From the NCBI GenBank assembly GCA_905197955.1, contig CAJKAR010000041.1, positions 1 to 39,505 of the forward strand: a stretch of 39,505 bases of DNA. The letters are read 5' to 3'. The translations under genes and the position numbers were made by a program. The stretch comes from an uncultured Lentisphaeria bacterium (GTDB lineage: Bacteria; Verrucomicrobiota; Lentisphaeria; Victivallales; UBA1829). Below the pieces are notes generated by a model. It was given only the letters and a program-made list of their open reading frames with translations. It did not search any database and had not been told where the DNA came from. Shown in pieces: positions 24,637 through 32,761 of this stretch (positions are counted from its first letter, which is position 1; the number at the start of each line of letters is the position of its first letter).

Positions 24637-27600
24637 TCACCGGGAGATGTGGTAGCAGAATACGGCATCTTCCGCATATCGGTTAGTCTCAGCATCAAAG
24701 CATATCCCCCTGCCGGAACGCCGGACGGGGATTTCTCCGAGAACACGGCCGTCAACGCCAAGAGCCAGCACCTTTCCTGCAGGAAACGCCAATTCCACCT
24801 CTGCCGTTCCAATCCGGGCGAGCAGGGGCAGCCCCCCCCATTCATCGAGCAGTTTCTGATCGCTGGAACGGAATTTCATTCCGGAATTTGCTGTATTTGT
24901 CAGGTGGAAAAGCAAAAGGGAACGGCTCTCCCGCAGCGGCAGGCCATCCAGAGAATGGAGAGAGATGGATGCAAAGCCATCCACATTGCGAACGGAAAGG
25001 ACTTTTCCTTCGTGCGCTCCCCCATTCAGAACGGCCCCTTCGGATTTTACTGACTCAAAGGATAAATGAGTCCGTTTTGCATCCAGTTTCAATTCTCCTG
25101 TGGATGAGTGGATTTTGCCGGTTTCTGAAAAATTCTTCCACGCATTTTCTGCGGCAGCTGGAAGGACCAGGGCACTCCGCCGACCATCAATCGGACGGGA
25201 GCCGATCCGGATAAACAAGCCTGACTGCTGAAATTTCAAGGGAAAACGAAGAGGCGGATCAGCTGCTGGAATTCCATATTCCATGAACTCCTTTGCCGCA
25301 GAGGCATCGCCGCGGATAAATAAAAACCAGATGATTCGCTCAGCAAGAATCTGAATCGGATCATGAATAGTATCGAAACCAAAGGATGCGACAGGCTGTT
25401 TCAGAGAGCGGGATGTATGGGTATAGGCAAAGCGATAGATGCCATCCCAGTCCTGAAGCCCGGCGATGGCTCCGGCAAGCAGACCGTTTTCTGCACGATA
25501 ACGATTCGGATTGCAGAACTGAAATTCCGTAACCGTGAAAGGACGATCAAACATGCGAATCGACATCTGATTGTAAAACGGACGTGCAAAACGGGCAATC
25601 GCAGACTCCTGCCGATATGCGGTCGGCGTACTCCAGGCTCCCTGCGGATATGACGGGTGATCGTGATACAGATGCGAATCAATAAAATCAAGTTCCGAAC
25701 GAAACTCCTGATACCTCGGTTTCTCCGACAGATTGTTCAGATTTGTAATCAGAAACTTGGCTCCGAGTTCCCGCAGAAAACGAATCTGCTCTCTTTGTGT
25801 GTTTCTCTGGCATTCCGCCAGATACGCGGAAAAGGTCTCCTTGTGACGATACGTCTTGGAATCCCGGCGAATTTTCATTTTCTGCAACCAGAGATCATAT
25901 GCCTGTTCGACAGCGGAAACGACTTTCGGATACTGTGCCCAGATATCGGGAAAAGGGGCCTCATTATCCAGATTTACAGAATAGAGAGCCGGATCTTCCA
26001 GAAGAGAAAGACCTGTATAAGGATTACGAATCGTAAGAAAACGCCGGACATATTCCTTCCAGTTAGCCATTGCAGTCGGAGAAATATAATTCAGGACTTT
26101 CCGTTCGAGACCGTCCGCGGAAGCGCATTCAACGATGCCGTCTCCTGGGCGGATCGGACGAGTTGCATAAAGATCTGTACAGAGATAGAGCCCCTGTTTT
26201 TTCAGCTGAGCCAGCAGATAGTGAAAACGATCCAGCTGGATCGGATCAAAAGTCAGCGTATCTTTGGCTCGGCGGTCCATGAGACCGCGCTCAAACTGAT
26301 GAATGCGGACAGAATTATATCCTCTTGCCGCAAGCTGTTCGGCCAGAAGTTCCGCCTCCTCATGCGAAGGAAACAGGACCGACTGACAAAGATTAGTCCC
26401 GAGAAACCGAATCCGTTCGCCATTCCTGCCCGACAAAATGAACTTTCCGTTTGCACCGATGGAAACGAATCCGTATTTTCCCGCCGGTCTATGCAGAAAA
26501 CGGGAGAAGTCCAGCGGAGAACCTTTGACAACACTCCCCGAGGAACATATTCTGCTCCACTCCCTTCCTTCGCTGATGACCAGAGGTTTTTCCAGCGGAC
26601 GTTCCAGAAACAGATTGGCAAAAGAAACGCCGGCAATCATCCAGACGCCCTCCCCTCCGGGAATCAGCTGCAGCTCCCGAACAGTGGTATTCCTCAGTTT
26701 GAATGCGGAGACAAACAAGCCGACCTTTCCGCCGAAATTTTCTCCGCTCCACAACAGAAGTCCGTTCGGATAGGACATTGTCGGACGCCACCAGTTGCCG
26801 ACATCCACCCCGGTCCGCACCGGAATCCGCTCCACCTTTCCATCCTGATATATCACCTGAATTTCCCCGATGGGGGTTCGAAATTTCGGACTCCAGGCAC
26901 AGGCGTGCAACAGATATAAATACTCATGAGCTTTACCGTTGCCGGGGATCTTCCCGCTCGTTTTCGGATACTTGCGGATTCGTGATAAAACCAGAGAAGT
27001 TCGACCGCGGTTCTTCTCCGGATCCAGAATCCGGAATACAATACCGCCAAGATCCAGAACTCCCGGTTTCATACACCTGAGATCATTTTCCGGCCCCTGA
27101 TCGGTCCAGCCGCCAACTCCATCATCCGCGACTGCATCAGAAAATCCCATGTTGGCGCATTCCGCAAGACTCAGCGGAACACTCGTCAATGGCTCCAGAC
27201 GGATTCTGATTTGCATCGAACACTTCGAAATCAAGGAACTGGAATCAAGAGGAAAAATACGCAGGGAAATCTGATCGCGCCGAAAACGCCGGTCATCCTG
27301 AATCCGGAGATGAAAGCGGCTTTCCAGTGTCACTTTGCGGTCTCCCGCCTGGAATACGACCATCCGTACCGGGACATGCTTTTCCGATTCATACAACGAA
27401 AGCGTTCGATACGATTCCGATGCAGTAATCGTCTTATCATCCACTTCCGCACGGAAAAGACCATCGGAAAGAGGAACCTCCATCATCCAGAACAGAGCTG
27501 TCGAAGGGACCGGTTTCGCTGAGAGAAATTCTGCCTTATAGAAATATTCCCCTTCGTGGATTCTGTTCAATACGGCACGGAAATGGAAAGTATGTTCGGG

Positions 27601-27849
27601 ACTCACAACAAATCTTCCGGAAACGATCTGCTTTCCAGGTTCCGTTCCCGGGAGATGTTTTTCGGGAACAAGAGTAGTCCGGTTCATTCTCTTGTTGCTC
27701 GACCACTTTGGTCCGGCATGAAACCAGTAAAAACTCCGTGTATTGTTCAAGCGCAAATCACCGTACTCGCCCATGCGGACAAGATCCGCAGCAGGCAGCT
27801 TCAGGCAAAACAGGAAGAACAGCAGGATGGTAAGCAAGATCTTTTTCAT
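24637..27849 (-). CDS. Large secreted glycoside-hydrolase-like protein (clan GH-A barrel)
   Basis: The 1070-residue protein has a clear signal peptide (1-20, ILLTILLFFLFCLKLPAA). The first half (about 25-470) is beta-rich and not recognised. From about 475 a TIM-barrel glycosidase domain begins: FLGTNLCQSVLFPSHEEA and ARGYNSVRIHQFERGLMD are typical of clan GH-A strands 1-2. E630 in NLDNEAP is the likely acid/base and E775 in FTVTEFQF the likely nucleophile. A beta-sandwich-like tail of about 200 residues follows. The inferred role is cleavage of a plant or host glycan outside the cytoplasm; family and linkage cannot be fixed. It follows the pseudopilin by 15 bases and is divergent from an AraC regulator. 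Confidence 0.75.
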   Translation of the reverse strand: MKKILLTILLFFLFCLKLPAADLVRMGEYGDLRLNNTRSFYWFHAGPKWSSNKRMNRTTLVPEKHLPGTEPGKQIVSGRFVVSPEHTFHFRAVLNRIHEGEYFYKAEFLSAKPVPSTALFWMMEVPLSDGLFRAEVDDKTITASESYRTLSLYESEKHVPVRMVVFQAGDRKVTLESRFHLRIQDDRRFRRDQISLRIFPLDSSSLISKCSMQIRIRLEPLTSVPLSLAECANMGFSDAVADDGVGGWTDQGPENDLRCMKPGVLDLGGIVFRILDPEKNRGRTSLVLSRIRKYPKTSGKIPGNGKAHEYLYLLHACAWSPKFRTPIGEIQVIYQDGKVERIPVRTGVDVGNWWRPTMSYPNGLLLWSGENFGGKVGLFVSAFKLRNTTVRELQLIPGGEGVWMIAGVSFANLFLERPLEKPLVISEGREWSRICSSGSVVKGSPLDFSRFLHRPAGKYGFVSIGANGKFILSGRNGERIRFLGTNLCQSVLFPSHEEAELLAEQLAARGYNSVRIHQFERGLMDRRAKDTLTFDPIQLDRFHYLLAQLKKQGLYLCTDLYATRPIRPGDGIVECASADGLERKVLNYISPTAMANWKEYVRRFLTIRNPYTGLSLLEDPALYSVNLDNEAPFPDIWAQYPKVVSAVEQAYDLWLQKMKIRRDSKTYRHKETFSAYLAECQRNTQREQIRFLRELGAKFLITNLNNLSEKPRYQEFRSELDFIDSHLYHDHPSYPQGAWSTPTAYRQESAIARFARPFYNQMSIRMFDRPFTVTEFQFCNPNRYRAENGLLAGAIAGLQDWDGIYRFAYTHTSRSLKQPVASFGFDTIHDPIQILAERIIWFLFIRGDASAAKEFMEYGIPAADPPLRFPLKFQQSGLFIRIGSRPIDGRRSALVLPAAAENAWKNFSETGKIHSSTGELKLDAKRTHLSFESVKSEGAVLNGGAHEGKVLSVRNVDGFASISLHSLDGLPLRESRSLLLFHLTNTANSGMKFRSSDQKLLDEWGGLPLLARIGTAEVELAFPAGKVLALGVDGRVLGEIPVRRSGRGICFDAETNRYAEDAVFCYHISR

Positions 27850-27864
27850 ATCAAAACCTTTAAC

Positions 27865-28569
27865 TTAATGATATAACCCGGAAGAGGAAATAAACTTCTT
27901 CCAGTTGGATTTAACTCTTAAAGCGGCCTCATTTCGGGAAACAGCACTACCGTCAAGCATCAGACAGTTTGCCGCCTCCGCATGACGCAGATGGAGCTCG
28001 GCATCGGATGCCCCGACATAAACGAACTGTACTTTGGAGGAAATATGCAGACTGTCTGTCAGAATCACTGTATCCGAAGCATTTTTACTTGCCGGGAGAT
28101 TATTGTATGAATAGGAAATTCGGGTGATCCTGCTCCGTTTGACAAGTTTCGATGTTCCCCAGCTACCGGTCAGATTCGGATTCATACCATAGACCTGATC
28201 ATTTTCATAGATTCCGTCAACCACACCTGTGCTTGGCAATGCTGGACAGGACAAATTCCGAAATCGATTCTGCTTAGCGTTATAAGCGGAAATCCGAGCA
28301 GACCATTTCAACCCATCTGCCCAGTTGGCCCCCGATCCGCTGATGCCATCCCCTTTCGGAACGGATGGCGACGGAAAAAAATCATCAGAATCATCCGCAT
28401 AGGACAGAAACATGATCCCCGCACTTTTCAGATTATTGATACAGCTGATGGCCAACCCCTTGTTCTTTGCTGAATTCAAAGCCGGCAGCAGAAGAGCTGC
28501 AAGGATTGCGATGATCGCAATTACCACAAGGAGCTCTATCAATGTGAAATTTTTATTGATAAATTTCAT
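27865..28569 (-). CDS. Type II secretion-like pseudopilin with H-x9-DG motif
   Basis: The start at 28569, after GGGAGAGAAATC, gives 234 residues. The N-terminus is a prepilin signal: a short basic leader, cleavage expected before F8 (NKN/FTLIELLVV), E at +5 and a 20-residue hydrophobic helix ending in LLLPALNSAKNKG. Cysteines in SCINNLKSAG and a C-terminal H-x9-DG motif (LRHAEAANCLMLDGSA) place it with the abundant one-domain pseudopilins of Lentisphaerota and Planctomycetota (DUF1559-related). The N at -1 replaces the usual glycine. These proteins often precede secreted enzymes, as here. It may help present or export the adjacent 1070-residue enzyme, but that is inference. It is cotranscribed from a strong promoter at 28632-28659. 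Confidence 0.85.
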   Translation of the reverse strand: MKFINKNFTLIELLVVIAIIAILAALLLPALNSAKNKGLAISCINNLKSAGIMFLSYADDSDDFFPSPSVPKGDGISGSGANWADGLKWSARISAYNAKQNRFRNLSCPALPSTGVVDGIYENDQVYGMNPNLTGSWGTSKLVKRSRITRISYSYNNLPASKNASDTVILTDSLHISSKVQFVYVGASDAELHLRHAEAANCLMLDGSAVSRNEAALRVKSNWKKFISSSGLYH

Positions 28570-28631
28570 GATTTCTCTCCCTTTCCATTCTTCTCTTTTC
28601 TTCATTGTTCCTCTCCGGATTCTTTTTTTAC

Positions 28632-28659
28632 ATTATAGCAAAAAATGACTTGAAAACAA
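28632..28659 (-). promoter_or_regulatory. Promoter of the pseudopilin-glycosidase operon
   Basis: On the minus strand TTGTTT (28659-28654) and a perfect TATAAT (28637-28632) are spaced by 16 bases. Transcription should start near 28625. The -35 element shares bases with that of the divergent AraC gene and with a 16-bp palindrome. Confidence 0.7.
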
Positions 28660-28662
28660 GTC
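28647..28662. promoter_or_regulatory. Palindrome GACTTG-AAAA-CAAGTC, shared operator candidate
   Basis: A perfect 6-base inverted repeat around AAAA covers both -35 elements of the two divergent promoters. A protein bound here would block both, or one bound beside it could choose between them. The obvious candidate is the AraC-type regulator next door, though AraC proteins more often bind direct repeats. Confidence 0.5.
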
Positions 28663-28677
28663 CCGGAACGCTATATA
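28650..28677 (+). promoter_or_regulatory. Promoter of the AraC-family gene
   Basis: TTGAAA (28650-28655) and TATATA (28672-28677) are separated by 16 bases; transcription should start near 28684, about 37 bases before the ATG. It overlaps the divergent promoter of the pseudopilin operon by two bases of the -35 elements. Confidence 0.6.
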
Positions 28678-28720
28678 TTATATGGAAAACAAAGCAAATA
28701 TATATGTTTAATCCAACACA

Positions 28721-29596
28721 ATGAAACGGAATCCGAAACATACCTATCTTTTTCAGGGAGATTTTCTTGGCGCCGATATTCACAAGCTCCATATCTGGCA
28801 GCACTCTTTTCAGGAGAGCTGGCCGCTCTATCCATTTGCCACAGAGGAATCCATGCGTCATCAGCCTGTTCATTTTCAGGAACAGTTCTGCCGCTATCTG
28901 ATTCTGGTCTTCCTGAAAGAAGGAAAGCTGCGCTATCATTTTGACGAAAAAACGTATGATCTTTTCAAGGGAGATGCGCTTCTGATTCCACCTGGAAGCA
29001 ATTACAGCTTTGAAACTCTGGAAAATCCGTTTTATCACAAAAGAGTTCTGGAAATCAAAGGAGTAAACCTGCTCTCCATTCTGGAAACGCTCGGACTGTG
29101 CAGACCGGAACGCTTTCACCTGGGTGATAAGCAGGAATGGTTCCTTGGGAAATTGACACTTATCACGGAGATGATCGATCGGAACCTTCCATCGGAATTT
29201 TCGGAACTTATGGGAATGACCTATACGCTTCTGAATGAATTTTCCATGCATAGAAAAAAAACAAAGAATCATGTACCACGCCTTCTGACAGCCATTCAAA
29301 CACGACTTGAGAATCAGCTAAACGAACCGCTTACCATCCGGGATATTGCAAAAGAATTCCATATCAGCCAAACTCATCTGGAATCTCTTTTCCGCAAGAA
29401 ATTCGGTTTATCGCCTCGGGAATATCGTATCAACTGCAAGATCGAACAGGCAAAATATCTGCTTCATCATACCGATTTGAGTATGAAGGAGATCGCTTTT
29501 CAAACAGGCTACTGTAATCAGTTCTATTTTTCTCAGGAATTCAAACGCATTACAGGGAAAACTCCCTCATTGTTCCGCCGGACACAATCGGCCTGA
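28721..29596 (+). CDS. AraC/XylS-family transcriptional regulator
   Basis: The 291-residue protein has an N-terminal cupin-like sensor domain (about 20-160, with YLILVFLKEGKLRYHFDEKTY and GDALLIPPGSNYSFE) and a C-terminal double helix-turn-helix (about 190-288). The first helix pair is LTIRDIAKEFHISQTHLESLFRK and the second is MKEIAFQTGYCNQFYFSQEFKR, ending in the TGKTPSLFR signature. It should sense a sugar and activate or repress the divergent pseudopilin-glycosidase operon. The start codon is preceded by CCAACACA without a good Shine-Dalgarno. The next gene to the right is separated by 350 bases and belongs to the phage-like module. Confidence 0.9.
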   Translation: MKRNPKHTYLFQGDFLGADIHKLHIWQHSFQESWPLYPFATEESMRHQPVHFQEQFCRYLILVFLKEGKLRYHFDEKTYDLFKGDALLIPPGSNYSFETLENPFYHKRVLEIKGVNLLSILETLGLCRPERFHLGDKQEWFLGKLTLITEMIDRNLPSEFSELMGMTYTLLNEFSMHRKKTKNHVPRLLTAIQTRLENQLNEPLTIRDIAKEFHISQTHLESLFRKKFGLSPREYRINCKIEQAKYLLHHTDLSMKEIAFQTGYCNQFYFSQEFKRITGKTPSLFRRTQSA

Positions 29597-29946
29597 GCGG
29601 AATCTGGAAACAAAATCCGTCTTCCCTTTCTCCGGAATCATTTTCTCCCCGGAAAAATAGAATCATACCGCCATCCCCTCCCAGTAAGGAGGATATTGTT
29701 TTTCTGTATTATGTCTCACACTAACTATTTTATTTCCAGAAAGTTAAATATAAAAATATTCTTTTTGTGTCTCTTTTTCTTCTTTTTGTGAAGAGCAGTT
29801 GCCTTCCAGAGAATCCGCCGAGCTGACACCAATGCAGAATGCCGATTAAAACGAAATTTCCGAATCCCGAGGGGACCTGATCAGCCGAAACGATAAGCCA
29901 TCTGCTCTGAAGCATTTCAACAAGTAACAAAGGAAAGAACTTCTGA
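29597..29946. other. 350-base gap between AraC gene and phage-like module
   Basis: No confident gene lies here. A CCTCC-CAGTAA-GGAGG stem occurs at about 29679-29692. Its 3' arm reads AAGGAGG and could instead be a perfect ribosome site for a TTG-started ORF of 31 codons (29696-29791) with a hydrophobic end (IKIFFLCLFFFFL). A weak TCCGG/CCGGA stem lies near 29637-29652. The left border of the phage-derived segment is probably inside this gap, but no attachment repeat was found by eye. Confidence 0.4.
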
Positions 29947-30348
29947 ATGGATAGCCTGATTGAAAAAATTATATCGCTGGTCATCTCAGCCGGGATCGGC
30001 GGGGGAATCGGAACCTGCCTTTCGATAGCCCTGTTTCTCCGGAAAATCAAGGAAACTGATGCACAGAGAGAAGCGGATCGAGCCAGAATTGCGGATCTGG
30101 AAAACACAATCACGGATCTCAAAAACAATGAGCTTTCCGAATTAAAGGTGGAAGTGAAAAGTCATATCGACAAAGATCGCTCACAGGAAATTCTCGCCAT
30201 TCTGAACCATTTGACCGGAAACATCAACACGCTTGGAACCAAAATCGATCGATCGCTCGAAACCAACGCCGCGCAGAATGAGAAGCTGAAAGCTCATGAT
30301 CTGTATCTTGCAAATCTGAACAAATTGTTTGTTGACAAATGGAAATGA
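29947..30348 (+). CDS. Small phage membrane protein with coiled coil
   Basis: The 133-residue protein has one glycine-rich membrane segment (about 8-31, ISLVISAGIGGGIGTCLSIALFL) and then a continuous charged coiled coil (about 33-125). This layout and its position just ahead of the small terminase recall the Mu gp25/DUF2730 group, but the similarity is only in layout. AAAGGAAAG precedes the ATG. The role is unknown; possibilities are a membrane-associated packaging or lysis accessory. It is the first gene of the module on this strand. Confidence 0.6.
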   Translation: MDSLIEKIISLVISAGIGGGIGTCLSIALFLRKIKETDAQREADRARIADLENTITDLKNNELSELKVEVKSHIDKDRSQEILAILNHLTGNINTLGTKIDRSLETNAAQNEKLKAHDLYLANLNKLFVDKWK

Positions 30349-30358
30349 AAGGAAAATT

Positions 30359-30646
30359 ATGGATCTCAAACACCGACTGCGAATTGCCATCGTGCAAACC
30401 CTGTACCGCTTTACCGTTCCGCAACCGCTGAAAACGGTCCGTTACGCGGATTCCATTATGATTGAAAATGCGGATCCGGCCTTGCTGAAGGAAGTATGGG
30501 AAGAACTGATCGAAGCCGGACGAATCGTGCCAAACGACATCTATCCGGATCACTGCGCACTTTCTCCCGTCCTGCGAAAACGGCTCGACAACCGGAAAAG
30601 TATTCAGGATGATCCCTTCCTGTTCGGTCCCGATGCACTCCGGTAA
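30359..30646 (+). CDS. Small phage protein, possible winged helix
   Basis: The start at 30359 follows AAAGGAAAATT and gives 95 residues; an earlier in-frame ATG at 30329 would overlap the preceding gene. The sequence (LRIAIVQTLYRFTVPQPLKTV, LLKEVWEELIEAGRIVPN) looks like a helix-rich or winged-helix fold with a beta hairpin. It lies between the membrane protein and the small terminase, where Mu-like phages keep small conserved genes of unknown function (gp26 position). No name is justified. Confidence 0.6.
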   Translation: MDLKHRLRIAIVQTLYRFTVPQPLKTVRYADSIMIENADPALLKEVWEELIEAGRIVPNDIYPDHCALSPVLRKRLDNRKSIQDDPFLFGPDALR

Positions 30647-30658
30647 AGGATTTCGGAC

Positions 30659-31306
30659 ATGGCAGAAAAAAAAATTCCGCCCTCCCCGCGGAAACCATCC
30701 GGCAATGTGATACTCCCTTATGCGGTCCGATACCGAATCTGCGCAATGATTCAGGACGGAGCCGCGGCGGAAGCCATCGCAGAAGACCCGGAAATCAAAG
30801 GTGGTTGTGAACGGATCGGAAAAACATTACCCCTCTCCGCGATCACACGGATCAAGCGGAGTCCGGAATATCAGGAAATTGCATCGCGGCGAACCGCGTT
30901 CCGCCAGGAACTCGAAAAGGAAGCTCTGACGGCAATCATGCTGAAGGAATCCGGCGCAGCGGAACATATCGCGGATTCCATAAAAATCGCATTGCTGAAA
31001 AGCATCTCGAGTCTGACGGATCTTTCAAGTCTGACAGAAGATGAAGATAAAATCAAAGCGATTCGCAGCCTTTCGCAAAGCGTCACAGCACTCTCAAACG
31101 CGGCGAAAGACAGAACCATTCAGGAACTCAAATCCAGACTGGCTCGAACGGTCAGTTCCAAAAATAAACTCAAAGCGGAAATGGAACAGCTCAAGCTGAA
31201 ACAGGAATCTGAAATACGGCGCATTACGGAACGCTGTAAAAAAATTGCCGAACCGGAGCGGGTCGCGGACGAACTGGCGGACATCCTCGGAGTCAGAAAA
31301 AAATGA
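30659..31306 (+). CDS. Mu gp27-like small terminase subunit (DUF3486 type)
   Basis: The 215-residue protein begins with a short basic-proline arm and a helix-turn-helix-like segment (VRYRICAMIQDGAAAEAIAED), which fits DNA recognition by small terminases. Helices in the middle (SIKIALLKSISSLTDLSSL, KIKAIRSLSQSVTALSNAAKDR) recall the DUF3486 core. It ends in a long coiled coil. The stop overlaps the large terminase start as ATGA, the usual coupling of the two subunits. It should recognise the packaging start and regulate the motor. The assignment rests on position and fold pattern. Confidence 0.7.
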   Translation: MAEKKIPPSPRKPSGNVILPYAVRYRICAMIQDGAAAEAIAEDPEIKGGCERIGKTLPLSAITRIKRSPEYQEIASRRTAFRQELEKEALTAIMLKESGAAEHIADSIKIALLKSISSLTDLSSLTEDEDKIKAIRSLSQSVTALSNAAKDRTIQELKSRLARTVSSKNKLKAEMEQLKLKQESEIRRITERCKKIAEPERVADELADILGVRKK

Positions 31307-32694
31307 ATCGCGTCAACGATTATCTTCTACCGTACCAGCGCGACTGGATCGTCGATGACTCGCCCATGAAACTGTACGCGAAATCGCGCCGGATCGGCAT
31401 CACCTATGCAACCAGTTTCCGCGTCAACGACAAATGTCTGAGGCGCAGGAACTTCACGCAGTGGGTGACCTCGCGAGACGAACTCACCGCGCATGAATTC
31501 ATCACGGATTACATCGCGAAGTGGGCGAACGCATCGAACGCCGTCTGCCGGGGACTTCTCGGCGACGATCTGCAGGTCATCGACACCGAGCGCGGGATCC
31601 GCGCCTTTGTCGCGACGTATGAATCGACCGGAAGCCGCGTCGTCTCGCTCTCCAGCACGCCGGAGGCGTTCGCCGGCAAGGGCGGAGATGTCCTCATCGA
31701 CGAGACCGATCTGCACAAGGACTCCGGCCGCGTCATCGACATGGCGCTCCCGTGCACCACCTGGGGCGGACAGCTTGAAATGCTCTCCGCGCTGAGCGTG
31801 GACGGCGGCCCGAACACTCCGTTTTGCAAAATGGAACGCGACATCACCGAAAACGGCAACCCGATGGGCTGGAGCCATCATCGGACGACGATCGTCGATG
31901 CGGTCGAGCAGGGATTTGTCGAGAAGATCAACGAGGTCACAGGACAGCACTATACGCGCAGCGAATGGCTCGCGATGATGCGGGCAAAATGCCGTACCGA
32001 AGAGGCATGGCAGACGCAGTACATGATTCAGCCGTCGACCGACGGAGCGGCGCTGCTTTCGTATGAGCTGATCTCCTCCTGCGAGGTTCCGGCGGACGAA
32101 TGCCGCGACAGGGGACAAGGTCTTCTGTTCGGCGGATACGATGTCGGCCGCAAAAAGGACCTCGGTGTTTATTTTGAACTCGAACTTGTCGGAGACGTGC
32201 TCCGGCAGACCGAATACCGGGTTTTCCGCAACGCGCCGTTCCGGGTGCAGAGCGAGTATCTCTACTCGCGGCTGAACAATCCGCGACTCGTGCGGATGTG
32301 TATCGACTCGACCGGAATGGGCATGATGCTTGCCGAATACGCGCAGGACCGGTTCGGAAAGTACCGGGTCGAAGCGGTGAATTTTTCGGGACCGGTGAAA
32401 GCCGAGCTTGCGATGCCGCTGCGCGCCAGTTTCGAGGATCGGACGATCCGGATCGCGTCGGATCCGGAGATTCGCGAAGATCTGCACAAGATCCGGAAAA
32501 CGACGACGGCGGCGGGGAATATCCGTTTCGAAGGCGAACGCGACGATGCAGGACACTCGGATCGTTTCTGGGCACTGGCTCTTGCCCGGCATGCGAAAAG
32601 TTCCGGACATGCGCCATGTCGCATGGAAGCACTCTCTGAACCGGATCAGGAGAATGGAAACGGATACGACTTTCCGGATCATTCCGATGACTGA
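31303..32694 (+). CDS. Mu gp28-like large terminase (packaging ATPase-nuclease)
   Basis: The 463-residue protein has a Walker-A-like AKSRRIGIT (26-34), a Walker B GGDVLIDETD (D133, E134) and an RNase-H-type nuclease with aspartates D280 (GGYDVG), D335 (CIDSTGMG) and D420 (AGHSDRFW). It drives DNA into the prohead and cuts it at the end of packaging. The gene overlaps the small terminase by four bases. It is visibly richer in G+C than its neighbours: bases 31561-31620 hold 39 G+C of 60, against 30 of 60 at 33481-33540 in the portal gene. This suggests a separate origin within a mosaic module. Length is within the family range. Confidence 0.88.
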   Translation: MNRVNDYLLPYQRDWIVDDSPMKLYAKSRRIGITYATSFRVNDKCLRRRNFTQWVTSRDELTAHEFITDYIAKWANASNAVCRGLLGDDLQVIDTERGIRAFVATYESTGSRVVSLSSTPEAFAGKGGDVLIDETDLHKDSGRVIDMALPCTTWGGQLEMLSALSVDGGPNTPFCKMERDITENGNPMGWSHHRTTIVDAVEQGFVEKINEVTGQHYTRSEWLAMMRAKCRTEEAWQTQYMIQPSTDGAALLSYELISSCEVPADECRDRGQGLLFGGYDVGRKKDLGVYFELELVGDVLRQTEYRVFRNAPFRVQSEYLYSRLNNPRLVRMCIDSTGMGMMLAEYAQDRFGKYRVEAVNFSGPVKAELAMPLRASFEDRTIRIASDPEIREDLHKIRKTTTAAGNIRFEGERDDAGHSDRFWALALARHAKSSGHAPCRMEALSEPDQENGNGYDFPDHSDD

Positions 32695-32761
32695 TCTCAA
32701 AACCCCATGAGCTCTCGCGCCTGGGATATCAATTACAGAAAGAAAAGAGAAAGGAGGCCAT

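Noticed and set aside
25657..26919. Plus-strand frame of 420 codons
   Set aside because: It is antisense to the secreted glycosidase with clear signal peptide and catalytic motifs; the translation has no recognisable domain.
29597..29946. Attachment-site or target-duplication repeats at the left border of the phage-like segment
   Set aside because: I compared the left gap with the right border region (38572-38592) by eye and found no convincing direct repeat or TG...CA ends; a computed search would be needed.
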